From Limnomonas spitsbergensis (taxonomy: Eukaryota; Chlorophyta; Chlorophyceae; Chlamydomonadales), in the NCBI GenBank assembly GCA_037349105.1, contig JAYJMM010000036.1:5244001-5308000 (forward strand): a stretch of DNA of 64,000 nt, written 5' to 3'. The notes beneath the pieces were generated by a model. That model did not search any database and had not been told where the DNA came from. It saw only the letters and a list, made by a program, of their open reading frames with translations. This document shows positions 11,901 through 22,205 of this stretch, one piece after another; within the stretch, counting starts at the first letter, position 1, and each line of letters starts with the position of its first letter. The translations under genes were made by a program, and so were the position numbers.

Positions 11901-14900
11901 GATAGGGCTGTTCGTCGGTAACGGAGCGGATGTGGCTTCGGCCCAGGCTGCGCTGTTTCCTTAACTCTTAGCCCCCCACGGGGCGTAGTTTCTTTCTTTC
12001 TGTTCGTCGGCAGCCCGGTGCAGCTGACCGGGATCCTGCCCGATCTACCAGATCTGACTACATCCAAATGCACTGCGCTGGTGGCTCTCCCGGGCGACAT
12101 ATCTAGATCTGATGTACGTTCAGCTTTGTGGCGTTAAATCCTCCAGCCCCTTCACGGCTATATGCCTTCCTGGGTTCTGTGAGGAAGCTTTCCTCGTTTC
12201 TTGCCTGCATGTGGAAGGCTGGCGGCTGAAGCAACAAATTTATTCAACCCTACGGCTAAACCAGGGTCTAAGCTAATCAACCCTATGGCTAGACCAGGTT
12301 CTAAGCTAATTAACCCTACGGCTAAACCAGGGTCTAAGCTAATCAACCCTATGGCTAGACCAGGGTCTAAGCTAATTAACCCTACGGCTAAACCAGGGTC
12401 TAAGCTAATCAACCCTACGGCTAGACCAGGTTCTAAGCTAATTAACCCTATGGCTAAACCAGGGTCTAAGCTAATCAACTCTATGGCTGAACCAGGGTAT
12501 AAGCTAATGAACCCTACGGCTAAACCAGGGTCTAAGCTAATCATCTCTATGGCTGAACCAGGGTCTAAGCTAATCAACCCTACGGCTAAACCAGGGTCTA
12601 AGCTAATGAACCCTACGGCTAAACCAGGGTATAAGCTAATCATCTCTATGGCTGAACCAGGGTCTAAGCTAATGAACCCTACGGCTAAACCAGGGTCTAA
12701 GCTAATCAACCCTACGGCTGAACCAGGGTCTAAGCTAATTAACCCTACGGCTAAACCAGGGTCTAAGCTAATTAACCCTATGGCTGAACCAGGGTCTAAG
12801 CTAATCAACCCTATGGCTGAATCAGGGGCTAAGCTAATCATCGCTATGGCTAGACCAGGGTCTAAGCTAATCAACCCTATGGCTGAACCAGGGGCTAAGC
12901 TAATCAACCCTACGGCTAAACCAGGGTCTAAGCTAATCAACCCTACGGCTGAACCAGGGTCTAAGCTAATCAACCCTACGGCTAAACCAGGGTCTAAGCT
13001 AATCAACCCTATGGCTGAACCAGGGGCTAAGCTAATCAACCCTACGGCTAAACCAGGGTCTAAGCTAATCAACCCTACGGCTGAACCAGGGTCTAAGCTA
13101 ATCAACCCTACGGCTAAACCAGGGTCTAAGCTAATCAACCCTACGGCTATACCAGGGTCTAAGCTAATCAACCCTACGGCTGACCCAGGGTCTTAGCTAA
13201 TCAACCCTACGGCTGAACCAGGGTCTAAGCTAATCAACCCTACGGCTGAACCAGGGTCTAAGCTAATCAACCCTGCGGCTGAACCAGGGGCTAAGCTAAT
13301 CAACCCTACGGCTAAACCAGGGTCTAAGCTAATCAACCCTACGGCTGAACCAGGGTCTAAGCTAATCAACCCTACGGCTAAACCAGGGTCTAAGCTAATC
13401 AACCCTACGGCTAAACCAGGGTCTAAGCTAATCAACCCTACGGCTGACCCAGGGTCTTAGCTAATCAACCCTACGGCTGAACCAGGGTCTAAGCTAATCA
13501 ACCCTACGGCTGAACCAGGGTCTAAGCTAATCAACCCTGCGGCTGAACCAGGGTCTAAGCTAATGAACCCTACGGCTGAACCAGGGTCTAAGCTAATCAA
13601 CCCTACGGGTGAACCAGGGTCTAAGCTAATTAACCCTACGACATGCAGCACCTGTTGGTACTGATTTAGATACAGTATGCCCCAGGGGATGGACTGTGTT
13701 TGATTTTCGTAACTCAGCTACCTGTCAGCTACATTCTGGCCGCTGGCCGGAGGCCCCAGTTGAGGCCAGCCTTGCTGCTTTGGCCATCAGTTGTAGGCCG
13801 GTCCAGTTTTGGCCTGGCTCGGGCCTTTGGCGGCCTCGGGGCGTCCTGTGGAAGTCTGACTGGTAGCCGATAAACTGAAACTCTCAAGTATGGACCTCTC
13901 GCCCTCCTCACCCTCTTCCTCGCCCTCTTCCTCACCCCTGCCCCCAGTCGATCCCTCCAAGGCATATGCTGATTTGTAGAATGTTGGTACGAGCTGCACT
14001 GCCACTAGGGCATCCTGTACACGGTCTCATAGCGACTGTGCAGCTGGTACCAATATTCTAACACACGCAGTGATCCTTTCCCACCCTCCCCACTAATCGC
14101 GCACCCTGCCCCCGCCCCAGGCTCCTCACCCTCGTTCCCTTCAGAGCCCCCGCTGCTGCTGCATGTCGACAGCACCACGCGCAAGATGTCTCTCCGGGCC
14201 TGCGACGCCTCGGCCGCCTCTGCCTCCGGCTCGTCACAGCAGCGCCCGGTGGAGCTCAAGTTTGCGCCGTGCATCCCCAACCTCGTTCATGTATCGTGCA
14301 GGTGGGTCCTATTTCTTTTCTTGCTTCTCACACCTTCGGTGTGAGAATCTAAAAAGAAAGGGCCAGCCCGGGTTCGGCATAAAGAGGGCAACGCTGAAAG
14401 GAAAAGAGAATGCCGATGCGACATGGATTGTAAGAAGGACAGGTTGACAAGGCGCCCAAGCCCTGGTCTGTATATACCCTTTAAGGGGAAAATGGGCTGA
14501 ACCCTGGACCCTGTCAGCACCATCCGGCTAACATGTGTCTTTTCGTACTACCTTGGTTGGACATTCCGGCGAAACCTGTGTCGTAGCATGCTGTTTAGGG
14601 CTGAATTGCCCCAAGTCTGAAATTATGCCTAGCTCAAGTTGGCACCTTGCATCTCTAGCCTTGAGCGTGTGTTGCTGGGGCCTTTCCATGCATGATGCAC
14701 CTGTATGCACTTACTGCGCTTGTACATCTTCGAGGAAGAAGTGCGTCTCACGGTGGAAGGGTCGATATAGGCAGCCATATGCCTGCATTTTTTCCTTAGT
14801 AAAGATCAGCTAATGGCACCGACCATGCAGATACCCTCCTTAGTCTTTATCTGTCATGTTCCAGTTCCATTCCCCTTCCTTTATCCGCACATTCCATGTC

Positions 14901-17569
14901 TTCACTCCATTCCCCTTTCTCCCTTGGTACTTTCACAGCCATGATGTGGAGGCACAGCGACCGGTCAATGTTGGCATGCCTCCACTTTCTGAATCCATAT
15001 ACCTCATGTTTTACTCCTTTATCCTTTCCCGCTCGTGTACTTTTACAGCCATGAAGTGGAGCTGCAGCAACTGGTCAATGTAGAGGCAGCCACACGCCTC
15101 CACCCTCCCTATTCCATAGACCTCATGTCTAAACTCCCTCCTAATTTTTTCCTCATGAGCCTCGACACTCACGCGGTAGAGGTGCAGCTACCGGTTAATG
15201 TGGTCAGCTCCATGCCTCCACGCACCCTCCATAGTCCTCATGCTTCACGTCTTAGCTCCATTGCCCATTCTCCTCCGTGTACTTTTACAGCCACAAGGTA
15301 GAGGTGCTGCTACTGGTCAACTTGGGCAGCCACCTGCGTCCACCCTCCTTAGTCCTCATGCCATAACTTTAAAACTCCCTCCTCCTTCGTTTACTATTAC
15401 ATCCACGAGGTGGAGGTCCAGCTACCGGTCAATGTGGGCAGCCTCCTGATTCCACCTTCCTTACATCCTTATGCTTCACGTCTTAGCGATGTTGCCCATT
15501 CTCCTTTGCGCTCTTCTACAGTTACGAGGTGGAGGTGCAGCTACCGGTTAATGTGGGCAGCCAGCAGCAACTTCGGGAGCTACTCGACTTGGCAGTTGAA
15601 GCGGAGGGGCGGCGAATAGAGTGAGGACAGACATGAGGACCGGTTTATTTTCAGTGTATTCTAGGGTTAAGGGTTAAGGGTTTTGTTGTCAGTGCATTAC
15701 AGGGTTTAAGGTATAGGGTTAAGGGTTCTGTTGTCAGTGCATGTTAGGGCTTAAGGTGAAGGTTTTAGGGGTTTGTTTCAGAGCATTTTAGGGCTGCAAA
15801 GCAATGTGGCTGCTCGCCACTATTGCTGCAAGAGGGTCCAGTAGTTGCCACGGATGTAGTGATATAGTGCTGTAGTGCTGTAGTGATATCCAGATGGCCC
15901 TTGGAGTAGGTGTGACTACCTGCCCCTAGGGGATCTGGCTGGGGACCTGCCCCTAGGGGATCTGACTGGGGACCTGCCCCTAGGGGATCTGGCTGGGGAC
16001 CTGCCCCTAGGGGATCTGACTGGGGACCTGACCCTAGGGGATCTGACTGGGGACCTGCCCCTAGGGGATCTGACTGGGGACTTGCCCCTATGGGATCTGA
16101 CTGGGGACCTGCCCCTAGGGGATCTGACTGGGGATCTGCCCCTAGGGGATCTGACTGGGGACCTGCCCCTAGGGGATCTGACTGGGGACTTGCCCCTAGG
16201 GGATCTGGCTGAGGACCTGCCCCTAGGGGATCTGACTGGGGACCTGCCCCTAGGGGATCTGACTGGGGACCTGCCCCTAGGGGATCTGACTGGGGACCTG
16301 CCCCTAGGGGATCTGACTGGGGACCTGCCCCTAGGGGATCTGGCTGGGGACCTGCCCCTAGGGGATCTGACTGGGGACCTGACCCTAGGGGATCTGACTG
16401 GGGACCTGCCCCTAGGGGATCTGACTGGGGACTTGCCCCTAGGGGATCTGACTGGGGACCTGCCCCTAGGGGATCTGACTGGGGATCTGCCCCTAGGGGA
16501 TCTGACTGGGGACCTGCCCCTAGGGGATCTGACTGGGGACCTGCCCCTAGGGGATCTGACTGGGGACCTGCCCCTAGGGGATCTGACTGGGGACCTGACC
16601 CTAGGGGATCTGGCTGGGGACCTGCCCCTAGGGGATCTGACTGGGGACCTGCCCCTGTCTGTCCATGCCTGCCCCTTGCCTGTCTGCCTGGGCACGTGTC
16701 TGCCCCTGCCTGCCCCTTGCCTGCCTGCCTGCCTGGGCCCTTGCCTACCCCTGTCTGCCCCTTGCCTGCCTGCTTGGGCCCTTGCCTGCCCGTGCCTTCC
16801 CCTTGCCTGCCTGCCAGGGCCCTTGCCTGCCCCTGCCTGCCCCTTGCCTGTCCCTGCCTGCCCCTTGCCTGCCTGCCTGAACCCTTGCCTGCCCCTGCCT
16901 GCCCCTTGCCTGCCTGACTGGGCCCTTGCCTGCCCTTGCCTGCCCCTGCCTGACTGAGCACTTGACTTCCCTTGCCTACCCCTGCCTACCCCTGTCTGAC
17001 TGGGAACTTGCCTGCAATTGCCTGCCCCTGCCTGCCCCTGCCTGACTGGGCACTTGCGTGCCCCTGCCTGCCCCTTCCTGCCCTTGCCTCCCCCTGCCTG
17101 ACTGGGCACTTGACTTCCCTTGCCTACCCCTGTCTACCCCTGTTTGACTGGGAACCTGCCTGCATTTGCCTGCCCCAGCCTGTCGGGGCACTTGCCTGCA
17201 TTTGCCTGCCCCTGCCTGACTGGGCGCTTGCCTGCCCTTACTTGCCCCTGTCTGACTGGGCACTTGCCCGCCCCTGCCTACCCCTGTGTGCCCTTGCCTG
17301 CCCCTGCCAAACCCTGTCTGCCCCTGCCTGAATGGGAACCTACCTGCCCTGCCTGCTCCTGCCTGCCCCTGCCTGACTGGGCACTTGCGAGCTCCTGCCT
17401 GCACTTGCCTACCCCTGCCTGCCCCTGCCTGAATGGGGCCTGACTGCCCGCCCCGTAGGGGTGCCTCAATGCAAGCCCCTGGGATCTGTCTGTCCGCAGG
17501 CAGTCCATTGCAATCCTTCATGTAGGAGGGGCTATGCCGCAGGACAACACCCTTTTGATGGACGTACTG

Positions 17570-17605
<36 letters not shown>

Positions 17606-20600
17606 GGGCCGGGTTTCGGAGCCCGCGGCACGCCCCTCCCCGAGTGCGGCTTGCTGCTGTTGACCCCGCTGTCCAGCAATCCGTGCCGCAGCGCTTCAGG
17701 CAAGAGGGCGGCCACTGCGGCGGCGGCAGATGCGGCTCCTGGGTGGCAGCGGCAGGTGCAAGGCCTGGCTGTTCTGCGCGGCGTGGTGCATGGTATGGCT
17801 TATGCGGCTAAGAGGGAGACGTTCTGCAGGGCCTCGGAGGAGCTCAAGGTAGGTTCGTGGCACGAGCCTACTTGAGGGTTCGGGGTTGGGTTTAAGGTTC
17901 AGGGTGGGTTCAGGGTTGGGTTGTGGGTTGAGGGTTTAGGGTTTGGCTCAAGGTCGGAGCTCAAGGTTGGTTAGTGGCGCGAGCTGAGAGCCAAAACGGC
18001 ATGTTGTCTTGCCTCTTCCCTGCTTTCTCTTCCACACTGCGCGTTTAGGGTTCAGGGCTGAGAGACAAAAGGACATGGTGTCTTGCCTCTTTCCTGCCTC
18101 TTTCCTACTCTGCTGGCTTGCCTCTACCCTGCCCTGAATCCCTCCTTCCGAACTTCTGAATTGGTGACCTCCTTAATCCACAAATTAGGGCAAAGTATTT
18201 TATGTATTAACCTCAGACCTGTGCACCTGCTGACATTTTTTTCCGGTCCTCCCCCTTTGTGTGTAGGCTGGCTTGCCTCTTCCATGTCCATGCTCCTAAC
18301 CCTAACCTAACTCCCCCCTCCGCCAAGGCCGACTTGCGCGCCTCCCTGCGATCGCGGCTGGAGCTGCTGGTGGAAGACGCATACGGCTGGGAGGAGGAGC
18401 AGCAGGCGGAGCAGGGGCCTGCCTCAACGGCTTTACGGGGCGTACGGGGGAGCCACCCGTTGCTGAGCCGGGGCGCGTTGTTGGACATGGAGGAGCTGGC
18501 AATGCCCAGGCGTGTGTTGCTGCCTTGGATGGTGAGAGGCAAGAGGGGGGGAGGAACTTATGTCGGGGCTCTATTCACTATCCTTATTATTCCTACCAAC
18601 CGGCAATCCCGTGGATTGCTACATAGCTTTTAATACTGCCAATGTGGACGGTATGGGGCAGGGTTGCAGGGGGGGAGGAACTTATATTGCCAATGTGGAC
18701 GGTATGGGGCAGGGTTGCAGGGGGGGGAGGAGCTTATATTGCCAATGTGGACGGTATGGGGCAGGGTTGCAGGGGGGGAGGAGCTTATATTGCCAATGTG
18801 GGCGGTATGGGGCAGGGTTGCAGGGGGGGAGGAGCTTATATTGCCAATGTGGACGGTATGGGGCAGGGTCGCAGGGAGGGAGGAGCTTATATTGCCAATG
18901 TGGACGGTATGGGGAAGGGTTGCAGGGAGGGAGGAGCTTATATTGCCAATGTGGGCGGTATGGGGCAGGGTTGCAGGGGCGAGGAGCTTATATTGCCAAT
19001 GTGGGCGGTATGGGGCAGGGTTGCAGGGGGGAGGAGCTTATATTGCCAATGTGGACGGTATGGAGCAGGGTCGCAGGGGCGAGGAGCTTATATTGCCAAT
19101 GTGGACGGTATGTGGCAGGGTTGCAGGGGGGAGGAGCTTATATTGCCAATGTGGACGGTATGGGGCAGGGTCGCAGGGGCGAGGAGCTTATATTGCCAAT
19201 GTGGACGGTATGGGGCAGGGTTGCAGGGGGGGAGGAGCTTATATTGCCAATGTGGGCGGTATGGGGCAGGGTTGCAGGGGGGGAGGAGCTTATATTGCCA
19301 ATGTGGGCGGTATGGGGCAGGGTTGCAGGGGGGGAGGAGCTTATATTGCCAATATGGACGGTATGGAGCAGGGTCGCAGGGAGGGAGGAGCTTATATTGC
19401 CAAGGTGGACGGTATGGGGCAGGGTTGCAGGGGGGGAGGAGCTTATATTGCCAATGTGGACGGTATGGGGCAGTTGCAGGGAGGGAGGAGCTTATATTGC
19501 CAATGTGGACGGTATGGGGCAGGGTTGCAGGGGGGGAGGAGCTTATATTGCCAATGTGGGCGGTATGGGGCAGGGTTGCAGGGGGGGAGGAGCTTATATT
19601 GCCAATGTGGACGGTATGGGGCAGGGTTGCAGGGAGGGAGGAGCTTATATTGCCAATGTGGACGGTATGGGGCAGGGTTGCAGGGGGGGAGGAGCTTATA
19701 TTGCCAATGTGGACGGTATGGGGCAGGGTTGCAGGGAGGGAGGAGCTTATATTGCCAATGTGGACGGTATGGGGAAGGGTTGCAGGGGGGGAGGAGCTTA
19801 TATTGCCAAGGTGCACGGTATGGAGCAAGGTCACAGGGGGGGAGGAGCTTATATTGCCAATGTGGACAGTATGGAGCAGGGTTGCAGGGGGGAGGAGCTT
19901 ACATTGCCAAGGTGCACGGTATGGAGCAGGGTCGCAGGGGGGGAGGAGCTTATATTACCAATGTGGACGGTATGGAGCAGGGTTGCAGGGGGGGAGGAGC
20001 TTATATTGCCAATGTGGACGGTATGGAGCAGGGTCGCAGGGGGGGAGGAGCTTATATTGCCAAGGTGCACGGTATGGGGTAGGGTCGCAGGGAGGGAGGA
20101 GCTTATATTGCCAAGGTGGACGGTATGGGGCAGGGTCGCAGGGGGGGAGAACTTACGTTACTAAGGTGGATGGTATAGAGCAGGGTCGTCTGGGAGGGAG
20201 GACTTTATGTTGCTACCGTGGATGGTATGGGGCAGGGTCGCTGGGAGGGAGGGGCTTATACAGTCAACGTGCACGGTGTGGGGCTGGGAGGGAGGATTCT
20301 GGTGTGTGAGGAACAATGGCAATTGAGACCCCCCCCTCAAATTCCCGCGATGCTGGGACGGGAAGCATCTTGAAAAGAGTTTTGCCCCTCTTGGCGGGTG
20401 ATGACCTTGCCCTTGCTGCAGTGATGTTGTAGTCGGTACTGGGTACGACTTGTAACAACAATTATGGATCTTGGAGTCCAACGCAGTCGTTCGGCACCGA
20501 AAAATTCCGAAAAGGAGTGGGACACACTGAGAATCAGGATTTTCTTGCGCCTGCGGCGCTTGTTTTGAGGATGTCAGTGTCCAACAATTAATGGCCGAAA

Positions 20601-22205
20601 CCGCTACAGGAATCACTGCTTGCTAGATCAGGCCTCCTGGTTAAACGACAGCTGTGTGCCAGCCAATTTGAAGGCTCCTTGAATCCAGCTCCTTGAATCC
20701 AGCTCCTTGAATCCAGCTCCTTGAATCCAGCTCCTTGAATCCAGCTCCTTGAATCCAGCTCCTTGAATCCAGCTCCTTGAATCAAGCTCCTTGAATCAAG
20801 CTCCTTGAATCAAGCTCCTTGAATCAAGCTCCTTGAATCCAGCTCCTTGAATCCAGCTCCTTGAGTCCAGCTCCTTGAATCCAGCTCCTTGAATCCATGC
20901 TGGCATGCTCCCTGGGCGTATTTATTCCGAGTGGAGCCATTCACGGCAGCTGTCGTCCATTGTGGTACAACGCTGTCATAATTTCTAGGCAGACTTACAG
21001 AGCTCCTGCCTACCTACAGTGTGACAGGGTGGACTCGTCAGAAGACGATCCCTATCGACTAAAAAAAGTGCAGATCGTATGATGTCAGGAGAGTCCATCT
21101 CCCAACATATGTACCCCTTCGGTACAGTCCTGCCTACCTACAGGACCCCCTGATTGGGAGGCCTGATTGGGGATCAGGGAGCCCTCATCACGGTTTAGGG
21201 GTAGACAGGGCTCCTGGTTTAGGGTTAAGGGGTAGACAGGGCTCCTGGTTTAGGGTTAAGGGGTAGACAGGGCTCCTGGTTTAGGGTTAAGGGGTAGACA
21301 GGGCTCCTGGTTTAGGGTTAAGGGGTAGACAGGGCTCCTGGTTTAGGGTTAAGGGGTAGACAGGGCTCCTGGTTTAGGGTTAAGGGGTAGACAGGGCTCC
21401 TGGATTAGGGTTAAGGGTTAGACAGGGCTCCTGTTTTGGGGTTAAGGGTTTAGGGGTAGGCAGGGCTCCTGCCTATCTACAGGGCTCCCTGATTGCTTTT
21501 CGGTAACAATAATACAGGACAACGGTTAGTAAGGTACAACCCTTAGTATAAGACAACCAGTCCCTCAATTCGCATGGTGGTTGTGTGTTGGTTGCTTGCC
21601 CAGGGGGTCACTGGTTTCCGCTTGCTGTCCTAGCGTATTTAGTGCCTGTACCGGTTTACGGGCGGTTGTCCCATGCGTCAAATGTGATACTCCGCTGGAC
21701 TGTAAAAACTTCATAATTCATTCAGTGTCAATACAAATCTACATCGCCGCTGTCCCCCTCTCTCCAGGCGGGTCTGCTCCTGTGTGACTACTTGCTGCCT
21801 GGTGAGGTCCCCAGCGCCGCAATGGAGCGGGGGGCTGAGCTCTTGGCCCTGGAGGCTTCGGGCGGAGAAGCAGACTGCGCTTCCAACGGACTGCTCCTGC
21901 CTGAGGGGGAGGCAGGTTTGGGGCACGCAGCGGCCGGGCATGCCTTGAGCCACCTGAGTCTGGATGTCGGGGCGGATAAGGGCGGCAAGGGGAAGCAACA
22001 CAAGGCGCTGGCTGCAGGCAGCGGGGCTGTTCCGCCCGGCGCTGGGGTCCTGAAGGGTGCTGCTCTGGGTCCAGCGGTGGAGGCAAAGCAGGGTGGACGT
22101 CAAGCGGCTGTGTGTTCCGTCGTGGTGGTGCTGGCGGTTGCGGCAGCGGTGGCTGCGGTGGCGATCTTCATGGGACAGGCTGCATCTGTGGGGCAGATGG
22201 AGTGA
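8959..22205 (+). CDS. ODR4 homologue, 8 exons found, N-terminal exon missing
   Basis: Eight exons join with matching phases: 8959-9033, 10415-10592, 11613-11714, 14121-14301, 15522-15620, 17500-17848, 18328-18531 and 21768-22205 (stop TGA). They encode 541 residues. Landmarks in order: VGLLIGKPSVGSRDLLVALI ending in RTPHQ; WVVEHGVQVARMLPGG running into LHLLGLFVFCPE; YEVEVQLPVNV; a polyalanine run coded by (GCT)n near 17570-17602; GLAVLRGVVHGMAYAAKRE; RRVLLPWM then AGLLLCDYLLPGE; and a C-terminal hydrophobic helix (AAVCSVVVVLAVAAAVAAVA). This is the layout of ODR4. ODR4 is an ER tail-anchored protein first found in odorant-receptor trafficking, and in animals it recruits the UFM1 protease UFSP2. 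The family is typically ~450 residues; the excess here is in low-complexity stretches. A short segment between exons 3 and 4 may be missing from this model. The introns are swollen by minisatellites. Confidence 0.85.
9114..9174. mobile_element. 61-bp MITE-like hairpin, GGTAGCAC termini
   Basis: The element begins GGTAGCACGATACGGCATGA and ends AGGATTGTGCTACC, so its ends are inverted repeats of about 12 bp. The same termini appear elsewhere in the window (see 1352-1540 and 46748-46803). It sits in the first mapped ODR4 intron. Confidence 0.55.
9400..10414 (+). repeat. Eight decayed copies of ODR4 exon 2 start with acceptor
   Basis: Units of ~105-115 bp each carry CCCGGTGCAGGCCGGCCAG followed by a TTGCGGTGCAGTGCTCCACC-like stretch. 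That is the polypyrimidine tract, AG acceptor and first ~15 codons of exon 2 (functional acceptor at 10413-10414). Copies start near 9408, 9622, 9729, 9843, 9963, 10073, 10187 and 10294. The copy nearest the exon (10294) is the most similar to it, sharing ACAGGACCCCGTGCA. Most copies run into stop codons. Confidence 0.85.
9477..9563 (-). mobile_element. SINE-like short retroposon, copy 2
   Basis: A reverse-oriented member of the short retroposon family is flanked by TATAATTGA at 9468-9476 and 9564-9572. It starts, reading plus, with its AAAGAAAG tail and ends at GCCGTTACC. It is inserted within the exon-edge repeat array upstream of ODR4 exon 2. Confidence 0.75.
10596..11104. repeat. G-rich ~36-bp minisatellite in ODR4 intron
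   Basis: About 13 imperfect units of the type GAGGCAGGGGAGGGGGTGA plus GGGGTGTGGGAGGG follow directly on the exon 2 donor GTGAGGCG, whose GGGGTGAGGC context is itself echoed in every unit. The array is therefore probably derived from the donor-site sequence. The dense G-runs could form G-quadruplexes. Confidence 0.75.
11410..11580 (+). repeat. ~165-bp dispersed repeat, copy 1
   Basis: The repeat runs from AGTGTTTATTTTAGTG through a GGGCCGCCCTGCGGCC core to CACAGTGTAGCTGAACTGTT. Two further copies lie in tandem at 44708-44863 and 44895-45060. No open frame is shared between the copies. The class is unknown; a SINE-like or MITE-like element is possible. Confidence 0.6.
11715..12110 (+). repeat. 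Two decayed copies of ODR4 exon 3 end
   Basis: Downstream of the exon 3 donor (GT at 11715-11716), two stretches (about 11790-11850 and 12003-12075) repeat CAGCTGA, a CTGCCAGATCTGA-like run and a CATCCAAA-like end of exon 3. Each is followed by intron-like TGATTTGT or ATATCTAGATCTGA blocks also found after the true exon. The second copy is split from its left flank by the SINE-like insertion at 11919-11999. Confidence 0.65.
11919..11999 (+). mobile_element. SINE-like short retroposon, copy 3
   Basis: This 81-bp copy starts TAACGGAGCGGATGTGGC and ends in TTTCTTTCTTT. It is bounded by a perfect 11-bp target-site duplication CTGTTCGTCGG (11908-11918 and 12000-12010). It is one of the clearest copies of the family and gives its size. 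Confidence 0.85.
12236..13643. repeat. 33-bp minisatellite (~42 copies) in ODR4 intron 3
   Basis: The unit is GAACCAGGGTCTAAGCTAAT followed by CAACCCTACGGCT, 33 bp, with single-base variants. Because 33 is divisible by three, long open frames appear on both strands (12201-13196 plus, 12158-13171 minus). They are repeat artefacts and resemble no protein family. Confidence 0.9.
13650..14120. other. Rest of ODR4 intron 3, nothing recognised
   Basis: The sequence is non-repetitive and ends in a pyrimidine-rich tract and the acceptor CCCGCCCCAG at 14111-14120. A short missing ODR4 segment could in principle lie here, but no convincing exon was found. Confidence 0.35.
14340..14520. repeat. Dispersed repeat with GAATGCCGATGCGACATG core
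   Basis: A block with GAAAGGAAAAGAGAATGCCG and, further on, CAAGCCCTGGTCTGTATATA then ACCCTTTAAGGG-like sequence recurs near 22846-22940. The core alone recurs reversed near 46965-47030. It may be an old mobile-element remnant of unknown class. Confidence 0.45.
14925..15521 (+). repeat. Five decayed copies of ODR4 exon 5 start with acceptor
   Basis: Units of ~115 bp contain a TACTTTTACAG-like acceptor and then a GAGGTGGAGGTGCAGCTACC-like stretch followed by GGTCAATGTGGGCAGCC. This is the start of exon 5 (functional acceptor at 15520-15521). Copies lie near 14938, 15040, 15163, 15281 and 15393. In several the AG dinucleotide or the frame is broken. Confidence 0.85.
15640..15800. repeat. Telomere-like degenerate tract
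   Basis: Runs of TTAGGGTTAAGGGTT with CTGTTGTCAGTGCAT spacers occur in ODR4 intron 5. Similar degenerate TTTAGGG-type sequence occurs at 17875-17960, 21190-21460 and 45190-45400. None is a perfect telomeric array. Confidence 0.5.
15921..16655. repeat. 27-bp minisatellite (~27 copies) with CCCCTAGGGG palindrome
   Basis: The unit is GACCTGCCCCTAGGGGATCT followed by GACTGGG. Each repeat has the 10-bp palindrome CCCCTAGGGG at its centre. The end of the same intron (GCCCCTGGGATCTGTCTGTC, then the CGCAG acceptor of exon 6) resembles the unit, so the array probably grew from the acceptor region. The long open frames here on both strands (for example 15765-16961 minus) are artefacts of the 27-bp period. 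Confidence 0.9.
16656..17460. repeat. Pyrimidine-rich TGCCTGCCCC repeat tract
   Basis: Irregular repeats of TGCCTGCCCC with interspersed TGACTGGGCACTTGCC occupy the rest of ODR4 intron 5 up to the exon 6 acceptor at 17498-17499. One strand is almost purely C/T-rich. No gene is supported here. Confidence 0.8.
18627..20280. repeat. ~52-bp minisatellite (~31 copies) in ODR4 intron 7
   Basis: The unit contains GGAGGAGCTTATATTGCCAA, then TGTGGACGGTATGGGGCAGG and GTTGCAGGG. Length varies by a few bases through G-run slippage. The open frames of up to 555 codons here are generated by the array and have no protein-family resemblance. Confidence 0.9.
20681..20905. repeat. 14-bp minisatellite (~16 copies)
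   Basis: Tandem CTCCTTGAATCCAG, with a block of CTCCTTGAATCAAG variants in the middle, lies in ODR4 intron 7. Confidence 0.9.
21196..21465. repeat. 31-bp minisatellite (~8 copies)
   Basis: The unit is GGGGTAGACAGGGCTCCTGG followed by TTTAGGGTTAA. It lies in ODR4 intron 7, between flanks that both contain CTGCCTA-CTACAG. Confidence 0.9.

Noticed and set aside
15765..17521. Very long minus-strand open frames (nearly 400 codons) with RSPVRSPRG or GAGPQSDPL repeats
   Set aside because: They are generated by the 27-bp minisatellite and the adjoining TGCCTGCCCC tract inside ODR4 intron 5. The opposite strand is equally open and no family is resembled.
18560..20309. Overlapping plus-strand frames of 470-555 codons
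   Set aside because: All three frames and part of the minus strand are open because the ~52-bp repeat lacks stop codons. The stretch is intronic in the ODR4 model.
21190..21465. Possible interstitial telomere
   Set aside because: TTTAGGG occurs once per 31-bp unit only. It is a minisatellite and not a telomeric array.
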